Shown in pieces: positions 1 through 6,643 of a DNA stretch of 9,594 bases. A program made the position numbers and the translations under genes. This stretch comes from Thermoleophilia bacterium (lineage in GTDB: Bacteria > Actinomycetota > Thermoleophilia > Gaiellales > Gaiellaceae): assembly GCA_029858755.1 (NCBI GenBank), contig JAOUEK010000037.1:1-9594 (forward strand), written 5' to 3'. The number at the start of each line of letters is the position of its first letter. Position 1 is the stretch's first letter. A model generated the notes under the pieces. It ran no database searches, had not been told where the DNA came from, and saw nothing but the letters and a program-made list of their open reading frames with translations.

Positions 1-1674
1 CGCGAGGTCGTCGCCTCGGGCGTCGCGCTCGCCGCCGTGATCGCTCTCGCGGTCGGCGCCGCGGGCGCCGGGGCGCAGCCGAGCGCGCCGTACCTCGGGT
101 GGAGGACGTGGTCGCTCCTCGGCCCCGAGCGCGGACGCGTCGGCGTCGGCTACGTGTGGGACGCTCAGTACGACGGCATCACCTTCCCAGCGCGGCGGAC
201 GACCGTGCTCCGGATCCGCGCCGCTCGCAGCGCGCTCTACTGGCGGGCGTCGACGCTCGACCTGTTCACCGCCGATCGGTGGTTCGAGAATCTCTACCCG
301 GTGGCGATCTCGCGACCCGCGGGGCGCCTTCCGGCAGACCCTCTGCTGCCGGACGGCGCTGCCGACGCCGATTCCTGGGTGAAGCAGGAGGTAGAGGTCG
401 TCCGACTCGACGACGACCATCTGATCGGCGCCGGCCAGCCGATGCGCGTGGAGGGCACGGCCCTGTCGCGCGTGTTCGTGCTCAGTGGCGGCGTGATGCG
501 GGCGCCCGACGGCGTCGACGCCGGTGACCGCTACACGATCTGGGGGTACGTGCCGCGGCCGCTCCCCCGTGAGCTACTCGCCTCTCGCCCGGAGTATCCG
601 CAAGCGGCGTCGCGATACCTGGCCTTCGACCGGGCCGTGCTGCCCGCCTTCGGACTCCCCGGACGGGAGGTCGTGGTCAGGCGCGTGTTCAGCGACGACC
701 GGTACCTGGCGGTGCGCGCTTACCGGCCGCTCTGGGAGGAGGCGACACGGATCGCGGCCGGCGCCGGCTCACCCTACGAGGCGACGCTCGCCGTCGAGCG
801 CTGGCTGCGCGAGACGGGGGGCTTCCGCTACGAGGAACGACCACCGGCCGGGCCGCGGCCTGCGCTCGTCGACTTCGTGACCCGGCATCGATCGGGGTAC
901 TGCCAGCATTTCGCTGGGACGATGGCGCTGATGCTGCGGCTGCTCGGCGTCCCGGCGCGCGTCGCGGTCGGCTTCACCAGCGGACGCTGGAAGGACGGAG
1001 TCTGGGACGTCGCCGACCAGGACGCGCATGCCTGGGTCGAGGCGTGGTTCCAGGGCTACGGGTGGGTGACCTTCGACCCCACCCCCGGGCGTGGCACGCT
1101 CACCGCCGGCTACACGTTCGCGTCGGACTCGGCCGACGCGATCCGCGCACTCGGGCGCGGCGCCCTGCTCGACGTCGTCGACTTCGGGGGCACGACGGCC
1201 GGTGGGGCCACGGCGGCCGCTCCCGCTGCCAGCGACGCTCGGTCGCCACGTCGCGGCATCGTGCTCGCCCTCGCCCTGCTTGCCGTCGCGGCGGCGCTGG
1301 GGTCGGTGGCCGGGCTCAAGGCCGTTCGCCGCTGGCGCCGCTACATGGCGCGCGACGGACGCAGGCTCGCGCTCGCCGTTCGCCTCGAGCTGGAGGACGT
1401 CCTCCGCGACCAGCGAGTCCCCGTGCGCCGGGGGGCTGGGCTCGGCGAGCTCCGCGAGGCCACGGAGCGCGGGCTGGGAGTGCCCTCGGGCGCACTCGTG
1501 GAGGCACTCGGCCGTGCCCGCTTCGGCCCGCCCGAGCGTGCGACGCAGGCGGCGACGGACGCGAGGCGCGAGCTCCGGCGGGTGCTCGAGCTGATGCGCG
1601 AGCGCATGGGCCCCGGCCGGCGGGTGCGCGGGGCGTGCTCACTGCGGTCGCTGCTCCCGCGACGGGCGGTTTGA
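1..1674 (+). CDS. TgpA-like membrane transglutaminase, C-terminal part (5' end outside window)
   Basis: The frame is open from base 1, so the gene starts upstream. The first ~25 residues (VVASGVALAAVIALAVG...) look like the last helix of the N-terminal multi-helix membrane domain of TgpA/DUF3488 proteins. A long extracytoplasmic segment follows, then a transglutaminase core. The catalytic triad is visible: Cys in SGYCQHFAG (codon at 901), His in DAHAWVEAW (codon at 1027) and Asp in TFDPTPG (codon at 1075). After a low-complexity Ala/Gly/Ser linker comes one more hydrophobic helix (about nt 1255-1317), then a basic, charged cytosolic tail with an ELEDVL...ELREATERG pattern like DUF4129. In the family such proteins usually follow MoxR and DUF58 genes, but the upstream DNA is not in view. 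The substrate is unknown; cell-surface protein cross-linking or cleavage is a family-level guess. Confident in the family, not in the substrate. Confidence 0.9.
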   Translation, partial: REVVASGVALAAVIALAVGAAGAGAQPSAPYLGWRTWSLLGPERGRVGVGYVWDAQYDGITFPARRTTVLRIRAARSALYWRASTLDLFTADRWFENLYPVAISRPAGRLPADPLLPDGAADADSWVKQEVEVVRLDDDHLIGAGQPMRVEGTALSRVFVLSGGVMRAPDGVDAGDRYTIWGYVPRPLPRELLASRPEYPQAASRYLAFDRAVLPAFGLPGREVVVRRVFSDDRYLAVRAYRPLWEEATRIAAGAGSPYEATLAVERWLRETGGFRYEERPPAGPRPALVDFVTRHRSGYCQHFAGTMALMLRLLGVPARVAVGFTSGRWKDGVWDVADQDAHAWVEAWFQGYGWVTFDPTPGRGTLTAGYTFASDSADAIRALGRGALLDVVDFGGTTAGGATAAAPAASDARSPRRGIVLALALLAVAAALGSVAGLKAVRRWRRYMARDGRRLALAVRLELEDVLRDQRVPVRRGAGLGELREATERGLGVPSGALVEALGRARFGPPERATQAATDARRELRRVLELMRERMGPGRRVRGACSLRSLLPRRAV

Positions 1675-1695
1675 CAGCACGGGCACGCTGTAGAG

Positions 1696-2016
1696 GTGAG
1701 CGACGCGTACGAGCTGTTCCAGCAGGGACGGGCCCGTCTACGCGCCGGGCTCGCCGCACAGGCAACGGTGCCGCTCGAACGCGCGAAGCGCCTCGAGCCG
1801 GAGAAGGCGTCGATCAGAGAGGCGCTCGGGATCGCGTACTTCCGCATGACCCGCTGGAGCGAGGCGGAGGCCGAGTTCCGCAAGGTGCTCGAGCTCTCAC
1901 CGGTCGACGGGTACGCGCACCTCGCGCTGGCCCGCAGCCTCGAGAAGCAGGGTCGGGCGGAGGAGGCGCGCCGCCACCGGAAGCTCGCCCGTCGGCTGGG
2001 CGAGGCCGACGCGTGA
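1696..2016 (+). CDS. Small tetratricopeptide-repeat protein
   Basis: A 106-aa soluble protein made almost wholly of TPR helices. Three repeats can be laid out at about residues 3-36, 37-70 and 71-104, with typical spacing of small and aromatic residues (ALGIAYFRMTRWSEAEAEF, then AHLALARSLEKQGRAEEA). There is no signal peptide or membrane segment, so it is probably a cytosolic protein-protein interaction module. The GTG start is chosen because it gives MSDAYELF, a natural first TPR helix, and no earlier start gives a better fit. It begins 21 bp after the transglutaminase stop with no clear Shine-Dalgarno, so it is probably co-transcribed. Partner unknown. The highly basic C-terminus (ARRHRKLARRLGE) is the only other visible feature. 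Confidence 0.85.
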   Translation: MSDAYELFQQGRARLRAGLAAQATVPLERAKRLEPEKASIREALGIAYFRMTRWSEAEAEFRKVLELSPVDGYAHLALARSLEKQGRAEEARRHRKLARRLGEADA

Positions 2017-2242
2017 CGTTCGCCCGACCTGCGCGGGCGTGTCCGCGGCCCACCACGAGGCGTCGCGCCCGGAAGCGGGGACCTGGCTGAAGCCGGCCCG
2101 GGGTCGGGCCTCGAGCCTGGCCCCGCCGTTCGCCCTGCCGCTGCAGCGTGAGGCGGAAGGCACAGGTGTCGGGCTCGGGGCTGGTCGCCCCTCGTGCCCG
2201 CCGCTGTGAGACGCGGCCGGCGGCTTCACCCCGGCCGCGGCG
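2017..2242. other. Convergent intergenic region with nested inverted repeats
   Basis: No convincing coding frame on either strand between the TPR gene and the convergent minus-strand gene. I found no tRNA. The stretch can fold into several GC helices: 2021-2025 with 2035-2039; an outer stem 2075-2083 with 2119-2126 (one bulged A) enclosing hairpins 2085-2094 and 2095-2110; and an imperfect hairpin 2144-2163 with 2194-2206. The strand cannot be decided from pairing alone. Helices arise easily in DNA this GC-rich, so a functional RNA is only a possibility; termination structures for the two converging genes are the simpler reading. Confidence 0.4.
2144..2206. repeat. Imperfect inverted repeat / long hairpin
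   Basis: The 3' arm GTGCCCGCCGCTG (2194-2206) pairs without interruption to three blocks on the 5' arm: CAGC (2144-2147), GGCG (2152-2155) and GGCAC (2159-2163). These are separated by bulges GTGA and GAA. Inside lies a perfect hairpin GGGGC (2177-2181) / GCCCC (2187-2191). No T-tract follows on either strand, so it is not a classical intrinsic terminator. Confidence 0.4.
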
Positions 2243-2244
2243 TC
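2210..2244. terminator. Hairpin at the end of the minus-strand pair, possible terminator
   Basis: GACGC (2210-2214) and GGCCGG (2215-2220) pair with CCGGCC (2231-2236) and GCGTC (2240-2244), with a 3-base bulge and a 10-base loop. It overlaps the stop codon of the 108-aa gene (2243-2245). Its place at the 3' end of that transcript suggests a terminator or RNA-stabilising end, but no T-tract follows on the minus strand. Weak call. Confidence 0.3.
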
Positions 2245-2569
2245 AACCGGGCTCGGCGAGGTCGGCGACAACGGACGGATGCGCCCGGAAGCGCCGGGCC
2301 ACGGCGCGCCCCAACGCGTGTCGGTACTCGTCGTCGTCCCCGGCGGCGAGCGTTGCGGCATACGACTCACGGATGTCGAGCAGCCGGTCGGCGATCGCGT
2401 CGACCGCGAGCTGGTAGTCGCCGTATGCCTCCTCCGCGCTCTCCCGTCCGCTGCCGCGCCAGGCGTCCAGCGCCGCCTCGGCCTCTTCCAGGAGGTCGGC
2501 CTCGTCCACAGCGAAGAGCGCCAGCTGCCGATCGACGAGCTCCCCGAAGCGGCTGCGGCGCCGGATCAC
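2243..2569 (-). CDS. Conserved-looking small protein of unknown function, coupled to the glycosyltransferase
   Basis: A 108-aa acidic, helical protein with no membrane segment or signal. I cannot name a family. It begins MIRRRSRFGELVDRQLALF and continues with a Glu/Ala-rich helix (EADLLEEAEAALDAW), a middle segment AEEAYGDYQLAVDAIADRLLDIRESYAATL and an ending with EYRHALGRAVARRF. The GTG start at 2569-2567 overlaps the TGA of the upstream glycosyltransferase in a GTGA (4 bp), which fixes the start and argues for translational coupling. The strand choice rests on this overlap, on the absence of internal stops and on protein-like heptad patterning. It may act with the glycosyltransferase or merely share its transcript. 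Confidence 0.75.
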   Translation of the reverse strand: MIRRRSRFGELVDRQLALFAVDEADLLEEAEAALDAWRGSGRESAEEAYGDYQLAVDAIADRLLDIRESYAATLAAGDDDEYRHALGRAVARRFRAHPSVVADLAEPG

Positions 2570-3621
2570 GCAGCCAGCTCCCGGTATACCCCGACGTGAG
2601 CGCGCGCCGCCGCCTCCCAGGTGAGCTCGTCGCGGGCGCGCTCGGCGCCGCGGCGGGCCTCCGCGAGCGCGGCCTCGTCGCTCGTCAGCTCCTCGATCGC
2701 CGCGGCGAGCGCCGACACGTCGCCCGGCGCGACCACGCGGCCCGCGCCGTAGCGCGAGACCACCTCGCCGAGCCCGCCCACGTCGTAGACGACGGCCGGC
2801 ACGCCGCTGCCGAGCGCGCGCAGGAGCGCGCCGGACTGGTCGAGCTCCGCGCGGTACGGGAAGAGCGCGACCGTCGCCTCGGCGAGCGCTGCGTCGAGCG
2901 CGTTGTCGTCGAGCCAGCCCAGGCGCCATTCGGCCCGCTCTGCGGCCCGCTCGCGCAACGCCGCCAGCGGGAACCGCGGGTCGCCAGCGACGAGCAGGCG
3001 GGCTCCGTCCACGCGCAGCACCGCCTCGACAGCGTCGGGCACGCCCTTGTACGGGCGCAGCGCCCCGAGCACCACGGCCGTGCGGCCGTCGTCGTCGCGC
3101 CTCACCCTCCCCGGGAACACGGGGTGCGGGATCACGCGCAGCACGGAGGAGTCGACGCCGAACGAGACGAGAGCGGCCCGGCCTGCCTCGGAGTGCACGA
3201 CGACACGGTCGAAGCGGCCGAACAGGCGGCGCCACGTCCGCCGACGGTGGGCCGTCCGGCGTGGCAGCAGGTCGTGCGCCGTGAAGACGACCGGCGCCCG
3301 TGCACGCAGAAGCCACGCGTCGACCTCCGGCGCCCCGCACCACTGGAGGTGCACGACGTCGGGCTTGGCGGCGGCGAGCAGCGCGAGCCCGAGCGGGTGC
3401 TCGACCGCCTTCACCACCAGCCGCGCGCGCCTCGCCGGCAGACGGGAGGAGAGCGGGTAGAAGCGCTCGCGGACTCGGTACCCGACGGGCGTCGGCGTCG
3501 GCCCGTAGCGAAACCGCGACGTGACGAGCTCGACCTCCGTGCCGGTCGCAGCGAGCGCGCGCGCGAGCGCATGGTCGTACGGCGGCGTGTAGGCGGGCGG
3601 GTCGGCGAGGAGGACGCGCAT
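2566..3621 (-). CDS. Glycosyltransferase, GT-B fold, GT4-like
   Basis: A 351-aa protein with both Rossmann-like halves of a GT-B retaining transferase. The N-half starts MRVLLADPPAY..., with DVVHLQW (88-94), VVFTAHDLLP (111-120) and VVVHSEAGRAAL (140-151). The C-half has LGALRPYKGVPDAV (185-198), whose Lys192 is the usual donor-phosphate contact, then ARLLVAGD, VALFPYR and GVPAVVYDVGGLGEVV (273-288). The usual E-x7-E donor motif is altered: the region reads ELDQSGALLRALGSG, with Arg268 where the second Glu normally sits. A QSG variant of this kind is, to my knowledge, also seen in other GT4 proteins. No membrane helix; probably peripheral. Donor and acceptor cannot be told. It starts 26 bp from the divergent aminotransferase gene and is coupled to the 108-aa gene downstream. 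Confidence 0.9.
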   Translation of the reverse strand: MRVLLADPPAYTPPYDHALARALAATGTEVELVTSRFRYGPTPTPVGYRVRERFYPLSSRLPARRARLVVKAVEHPLGLALLAAAKPDVVHLQWCGAPEVDAWLLRARAPVVFTAHDLLPRRTAHRRRTWRRLFGRFDRVVVHSEAGRAALVSFGVDSSVLRVIPHPVFPGRVRRDDDGRTAVVLGALRPYKGVPDAVEAVLRVDGARLLVAGDPRFPLAALRERAAERAEWRLGWLDDNALDAALAEATVALFPYRAELDQSGALLRALGSGVPAVVYDVGGLGEVVSRYGAGRVVAPGDVSALAAAIEELTSDEAALAEARRGAERARDELTWEAAARAHVGVYRELAA

Positions 3622-3631
3622 CCGGCGTCCG

Positions 3632-3638
3632 TAGAGTA
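3632..3638. promoter_or_regulatory. Shared divergent -10 element (TAGAGTA)
   Basis: In the 26-bp gap between two divergent ATG codons lies TAGAGTA. Read on + it gives TAGAGT, 10 bases before the aminotransferase ATG; read on - it gives TACTCT, 11 bases before the glycosyltransferase ATG. Both fit the bacterial -10 pattern TANNNT at a distance that places transcription start at or next to the start codon, so leaderless mRNAs are likely. No clear -35 is seen and no Shine-Dalgarno can fit. Inferred from sequence only. Confidence 0.6.
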
Positions 3639-3647
3639 GAGGCGACG

Positions 3648-4748
3648 ATGGAGAGCCTTCGCGACACCGTGCCCGCGAGCGCAGAAGTGGCGGCGGCGCG
3701 CGAGCGCTTCCCGGTGCTCGAGCAGGTCGCCTACCTCAACGCCGGCACCTTCGGCCCGCTGTCGCGCGACACCCTGCGCGTGATGCGCGAGGAGCAGGAG
3801 CGCGACCTGCTCGAGGGACGCACAGGCCTGCCGTACTTCCTCGACACGCTCGGCCTGCGGGTCGAGATGCGCGCGCGCGTCGCCGAGCTGGTCGGCGCCG
3901 ACGCGGCAGCCGTCGCCCTGACCACGTCGACGACGGAGGGCTGCAACATCGTCGCCGCCGGGCTGGGGCTCGGGCCCGACGACGAGGTCGTGACCACGAC
4001 GGACGAGCACTTCGGCCTGCTCGGCGCGCTCGCCGCATCCGGCGCCCGGGTCGTGGTGGTGCCACCCGACCCCGAGCGCGTGCTCGCGGCCGTGACCCCC
4101 CGCACGCGGCTGCTCGCGCTCTCACAGGTGCTCTGGACGACGGGGGCGCTGCTCCCGGTTGCGGAGCTGCGGGAGGCGAGCGGGGTCCCGGTGCTCGTGG
4201 ACGGGGCGCAGTCGGTGGGGACGATCGCCGTCGACGCCGCGGGTCTCGACTTCCTCACGATCTCGGGGCAGAAGTGGCTGTGTGGCCCCGATGCGACCGG
4301 CGCCCTGATCGTCGCCGACCCGGAGCGCCTGCGGGTCGCCGCGCCGAGCTACTTCGCCCAGGTGTCGTACGACCCCGACGGCTCGTTCGTCCCGCGGGAA
4401 GGGGCGGCGAGGTTCGAGCGGTCTTGGTGGTCGCGTGCGAGCCTCCGCGGCCTGCTCACTGCGCTGGGGGAACGGCCAGCGTGGGGACAGCGTCACGCGC
4501 TGGTGATGGCCGCGCGCTGCCGCGAGCTGCTGGCTCCGCACGTCGAGCTCGTCCCGGGTGGCGCGTCACCGCTCGTCGCCTTCCGGCGGCCGGGCGGCGA
4601 CGCCGCGGAGCTCGTGCAGCGGCTGCACGAGGCCGGTGTTCGCGTACGCGAGCTTCCCGGGCGCGACCTCGTCCGTGTGTCCGTGGGCTGGTGGACGACC
4701 GAGGGTGACCTGCAGCGCCTGCTCGACGGCGTCCGCCCCGCTGGCTGA
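3648..4748 (+). CDS. PLP-dependent class V aminotransferase-family protein
   Basis: A 366-aa fold-type I PLP enzyme of the NifS/kynureninase-like class V group. Visible landmarks: YLNAGTFGPLS (29-39) at the N-terminus; TTSTTEGCN (92-100) for phosphate/ring contacts; LVDGAQSVG (183-191) with Asp185 for the pyridine nitrogen and Gln188; and ISGQKWLCGP (205-214) with Lys209 as the Schiff-base lysine. The cysteine loop of cysteine desulfurases near the C-terminus is absent, so a sulfur-transfer role is unlikely. Typical C-terminal signatures are replaced by aromatic-rich RSWWSRASLRGL (258-269) and RVSVGWWTTEGD (343-354). It could be an isopenicillin-epimerase-like, kynureninase-like or lyase-type enzyme; the substrate is not predictable. 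The ATG is set by the -10 box 10 bases upstream. The next gene converges on it, so this is probably a monocistronic unit. Confidence 0.88.
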   Translation: MESLRDTVPASAEVAAARERFPVLEQVAYLNAGTFGPLSRDTLRVMREEQERDLLEGRTGLPYFLDTLGLRVEMRARVAELVGADAAAVALTTSTTEGCNIVAAGLGLGPDDEVVTTTDEHFGLLGALAASGARVVVVPPDPERVLAAVTPRTRLLALSQVLWTTGALLPVAELREASGVPVLVDGAQSVGTIAVDAAGLDFLTISGQKWLCGPDATGALIVADPERLRVAAPSYFAQVSYDPDGSFVPREGAARFERSWWSRASLRGLLTALGERPAWGQRHALVMAARCRELLAPHVELVPGGASPLVAFRRPGGDAAELVQRLHEAGVRVRELPGRDLVRVSVGWWTTEGDLQRLLDGVRPAG

Positions 4749-4777
4749 TCAGGGGACGGTCCCGAGAGGCGCTCAGC
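4744..4777. terminator. Short hairpin between convergent genes, possible shared terminator
   Basis: GCTGA (4744-4748, including the aminotransferase stop) pairs with TCAGC (4773-4777, including the HD gene stop on the other strand), and GGGA/TCCC lie inside with a CGG loop. The 24-bp gap separates two converging genes. No T-tract on either strand, so this is a weak bidirectional terminator candidate. Confidence 0.25.
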
Positions 4778-5336
4778 CGGTGGGGAGGCCGAGCTCCGCG
4801 GCGATCGGCTGCAGGGCCGCGACGACGTTCGCGATGTGCTCGTCGAGCGGCAGCCCGAGGAGCTCGGCGCCCGCGTAGACCTCGTCGCGGTGGACGCCGG
4901 CTGCGAACGAGGGCTGCTTCAGCTTCTTCCGCACGGACTTGGGCTCGAGGCCGTCGAGCCCGGTGGGTCGCACGAGGCCACAGGCGTGCACGAAGCCGGA
5001 GAGCTCGTCGCACGCGAAGAGCGTCTGCTTCAGCGGCGTGTCGCGCGGCAGGCCCAGGTGCTCGGCATGGGAGAGCACCGCCGTGATCAGCTCCTCCGGG
5101 TAGCCCTCCTCGCGCAGGAGCGGCGCCCCGTCCTGCGGATGCTTGTCGAGAGTGGGGTGCATCTCGTAGTCGAAGTCGTGCAGAAGCGCGGTCGCGCCCC
5201 AAAGCTCCTCGTCCTCGCCGTGCAGTCGCGCGTAGAAGCGAACCGATGCCTCGACGGCCAGCGCGTGGCGGCGCAGGGACTCGCTGGTGGTGTAGCGGGT
5301 CAGCGTCGACCACGCGCGATCACGGGTCACTTCCAT
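4773..5336 (-). CDS. HD-domain predicted metal-dependent phosphohydrolase
   Basis: A 187-aa single-domain HD protein, close to the usual size of the small stand-alone HD hydrolases (COG2316-like). Metal-site residues in order: His24 in LRRHALAVE, the His53-Asp54 doublet in LLHDFDYE, His66 in [10 protein letters not shown], His90 in VLSHAEHLG and Asp110 in ACDELSGFV. That pattern is complete, so an active phosphohydrolase is expected, probably on a nucleotide or small phosphate ester; the substrate is unknown. No transmembrane segment. The C-terminus ([21 protein letters not shown]...) matches the helical extension seen in this subgroup. The ATG at 5336 lies 26 bp from the murA ATG on the other strand, with a TATCGT box 10 bases upstream on this strand. 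Confidence 0.88.
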   Translation of the reverse strand: MEVTRDRAWSTLTRYTTSESLRRHALAVEASVRFYARLHGEDEELWGATALLHDFDYEMHPTLDKHPQDGAPLLREEGYPEELITAVLSHAEHLGLPRDTPLKQTLFACDELSGFVHACGLVRPTGLDGLEPKSVRKKLKQPSFAAGVHRDEVYAGAELLGLPLDEHIANVVAALQPIAAELGLPTG

Positions 5337-5345
5337 CCGGGGCGC

Positions 5346-5352
5346 TACGATA
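5346..5352. promoter_or_regulatory. Shared divergent -10 element (TACGATA)
   Basis: In the 26-bp gap between the HD hydrolase and murA, TACGATA reads TACGAT on +, 11 bases before the murA ATG, and TATCGT on -, 10 bases before the HD ATG. Both are TANNNT -10 hexamers at leaderless distance. There is no obvious -35 or Shine-Dalgarno. This is probably the main promoter of the murA operon and of the HD gene at once. Inferred from sequence. Confidence 0.65.
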
Positions 5353-5362
5353 CCCGCCGCTC

Positions 5363-6643
5363 ATGGAGTCGTTCGTGATCGAAGGCGGCCGGCCGCTCTC
5401 GGGAGTGGTCCGGGCAGCGGGCAACAAGAACGGCGCCCTGCCCGTTCTCGCCGCGTCCGTGCTGGCGAGCGGGCCCGTGCGGCTGGAGAACGTGCCGCGC
5501 ATCCGGGACGTGGAGACGATGGTCGAGCTGCTCGTCGACCTCGGGGCCGACGCCTCGTGGACGGCGCAGAACGAGGTCACCGTCGACACCTCCGGGGTCT
5601 CGAAGACGTCGCTCGACCCGGACCTCTGCCGGCGCATCCGGGCGTCCTTCCTGCTCGCGGGGCCGTTGCTCGCCCGCTTCGGGCACGTGACCGTGCCGCC
5701 GCCGGGAGGCGACGTGATCGGGCGCCGCAGGCTCGACACGCACATCCAGGCGTTCACCGAGCTGGGCGCGACGTTCGAGCTGAACGGCGCCTACGAGCTA
5801 CGCGTCGACCGCCTCCGTGGCCGGAGGATGTACCTGGACGAGGCATCGGTGATGGGCACCGAGAACGCGATCATGGCGGCGGTGCTGGCGGACGGCGAGA
5901 CGGTGGTCGGGCACGCTGCCTGCGAGCCGCACATCCAGGACCTGTGCCGGTTCCTCGTGTCGCTCGGCGCCGAGATCACCGGCATCGGCTCGAACATCCT
6001 GCACATCCGCGGCGTCGACGGCCTCACCGGTGGCACGTACCGGATCGGCCCCGACCACATCGAGGTCGCGAGCTTCGCAGCGCTGGCGGCGGTCACGGGC
6101 GGCTCGGTGACGGTGGAGGAGGTGGAGCCGGACGACCTGATCTCGATCGTGCCCTCCTTCCGCAAGCTCGGGATCGAGCTCGAGATCGGCGAGCGCTCGG
6201 TGTGCGTTCCCGCAGGACAGCAGCTGCGCGTGGAGGACGATCTCGGCGGCCAGATCCCGAAGATCGAGAGCGGGATCTGGCCCGCCTTCCCGGCCGACCT
6301 GACGTCGATCGCGGTCACGGCGGCGACGCAGGCGCACGGGACGGTGCTGATCTTCGAGAAGATGTTCGAGAGCAGGCTGTTCTTCGTCGACAAGCTCGTC
6401 TCGATGGGCGCCAGGATCATCCTCTGCGACCCCCATCGCGCGGTCGTCACCGGCCCCTCGCGCCTGTACGGGGAGCGGCTCGAGAGCCCGGACATCCGCG
6501 CCGGCATGGCCATGTTGATCGCGGCGCTGTGCGCCGAGGGACGCTCGACGATCGGCAACATCGGCCAGATCGACCGGGGCTACGAGCGGATCGACGAGCG
6601 GCTGCGCGCGCTCGGCGCCTTCGTGGACAGGGCCGACCTGTGA
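5363..6643 (+). CDS. murA: UDP-N-acetylglucosamine 1-carboxyvinyltransferase (MurA), Cys-to-Asp type
   Basis: First committed step of peptidoglycan precursor synthesis in the cytosol: transfer of enolpyruvate from PEP to UDP-GlcNAc. At 426 aa it has normal length and the two-lobed EPSP-synthase-type fold. Landmarks: Lys22-Asn23 in [30 protein letters not shown] (91-107); the active-site loop [16 protein letters not shown] (112-127); FPADLTS (309-315) with the catalytic Asp312; [24 protein letters not shown] (377-389); and [17 protein letters not shown] (403-419). The loop residue that is Cys115 in E. coli is Asp117 here (codon GAC at 5711), as in naturally fosfomycin-resistant MurAs. The frame is open further upstream, but ATG at 5363 is chosen because it gives the standard [14 protein letters not shown] start and follows the -10 box by 11 bases. 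The stop overlaps the next start by 4 bp. Confidence 0.95.
   Translation: MESFVIEGGRPLSGVVRAAGNKNGALPVLAASVLASGPVRLENVPRIRDVETMVELLVDLGADASWTAQNEVTVDTSGVSKTSLDPDLCRRIRASFLLAGPLLARFGHVTVPPPGGDVIGRRRLDTHIQAFTELGATFELNGAYELRVDRLRGRRMYLDEASVMGTENAIMAAVLADGETVVGHAACEPHIQDLCRFLVSLGAEITGIGSNILHIRGVDGLTGGTYRIGPDHIEVASFAALAAVTGGSVTVEEVEPDDLISIVPSFRKLGIELEIGERSVCVPAGQQLRVEDDLGGQIPKIESGIWPAFPADLTSIAVTAATQAHGTVLIFEKMFESRLFFVDKLVSMGARIILCDPHRAVVTGPSRLYGERLESPDIRAGMAMLIAALCAEGRSTIGNIGQIDRGYERIDERLRALGAFVDRADL

Noticed and set aside
1671..1676. TTGACA, a perfect -35 consensus, before the TPR gene
   Set aside because: It overlaps the transglutaminase stop codon, and no TANNNT box lies 16-18 bases downstream; the nearest candidate (TAGAGG) overlaps the GTG start. 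Probably coincidence.
2197..2210. CCCGCCGCTGTGAG resembles the B12-box of cobalamin riboswitches
   Set aside because: The other conserved blocks (GGGAA...GGTG and the 3' receptor helices) are not recognisable around it, and on + no same-strand gene follows for the riboswitch to control.
2194..3639. Long open + strand frame (481 codons) across the glycosyltransferase
   Set aside because: Arg/Pro/Ala-rich composition with no motif; it mirrors the third-position GC bias of the real minus-strand glycosyltransferase, which has clear GT-B motifs.
3648..4748. Cysteine desulfurase (SufS/IscS) call for the class V enzyme
   Set aside because: No active-site Cys loop in the C-terminal part and no suf/isc neighbours.
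5246..5362. Upstream N-terminal extension of MurA (frame open to 5246)
   Set aside because: The extension is antisense to the HD gene, resembles no MurA N-terminus and would remove the promoter gap; the standard start MESFVIEGG is at 5363.
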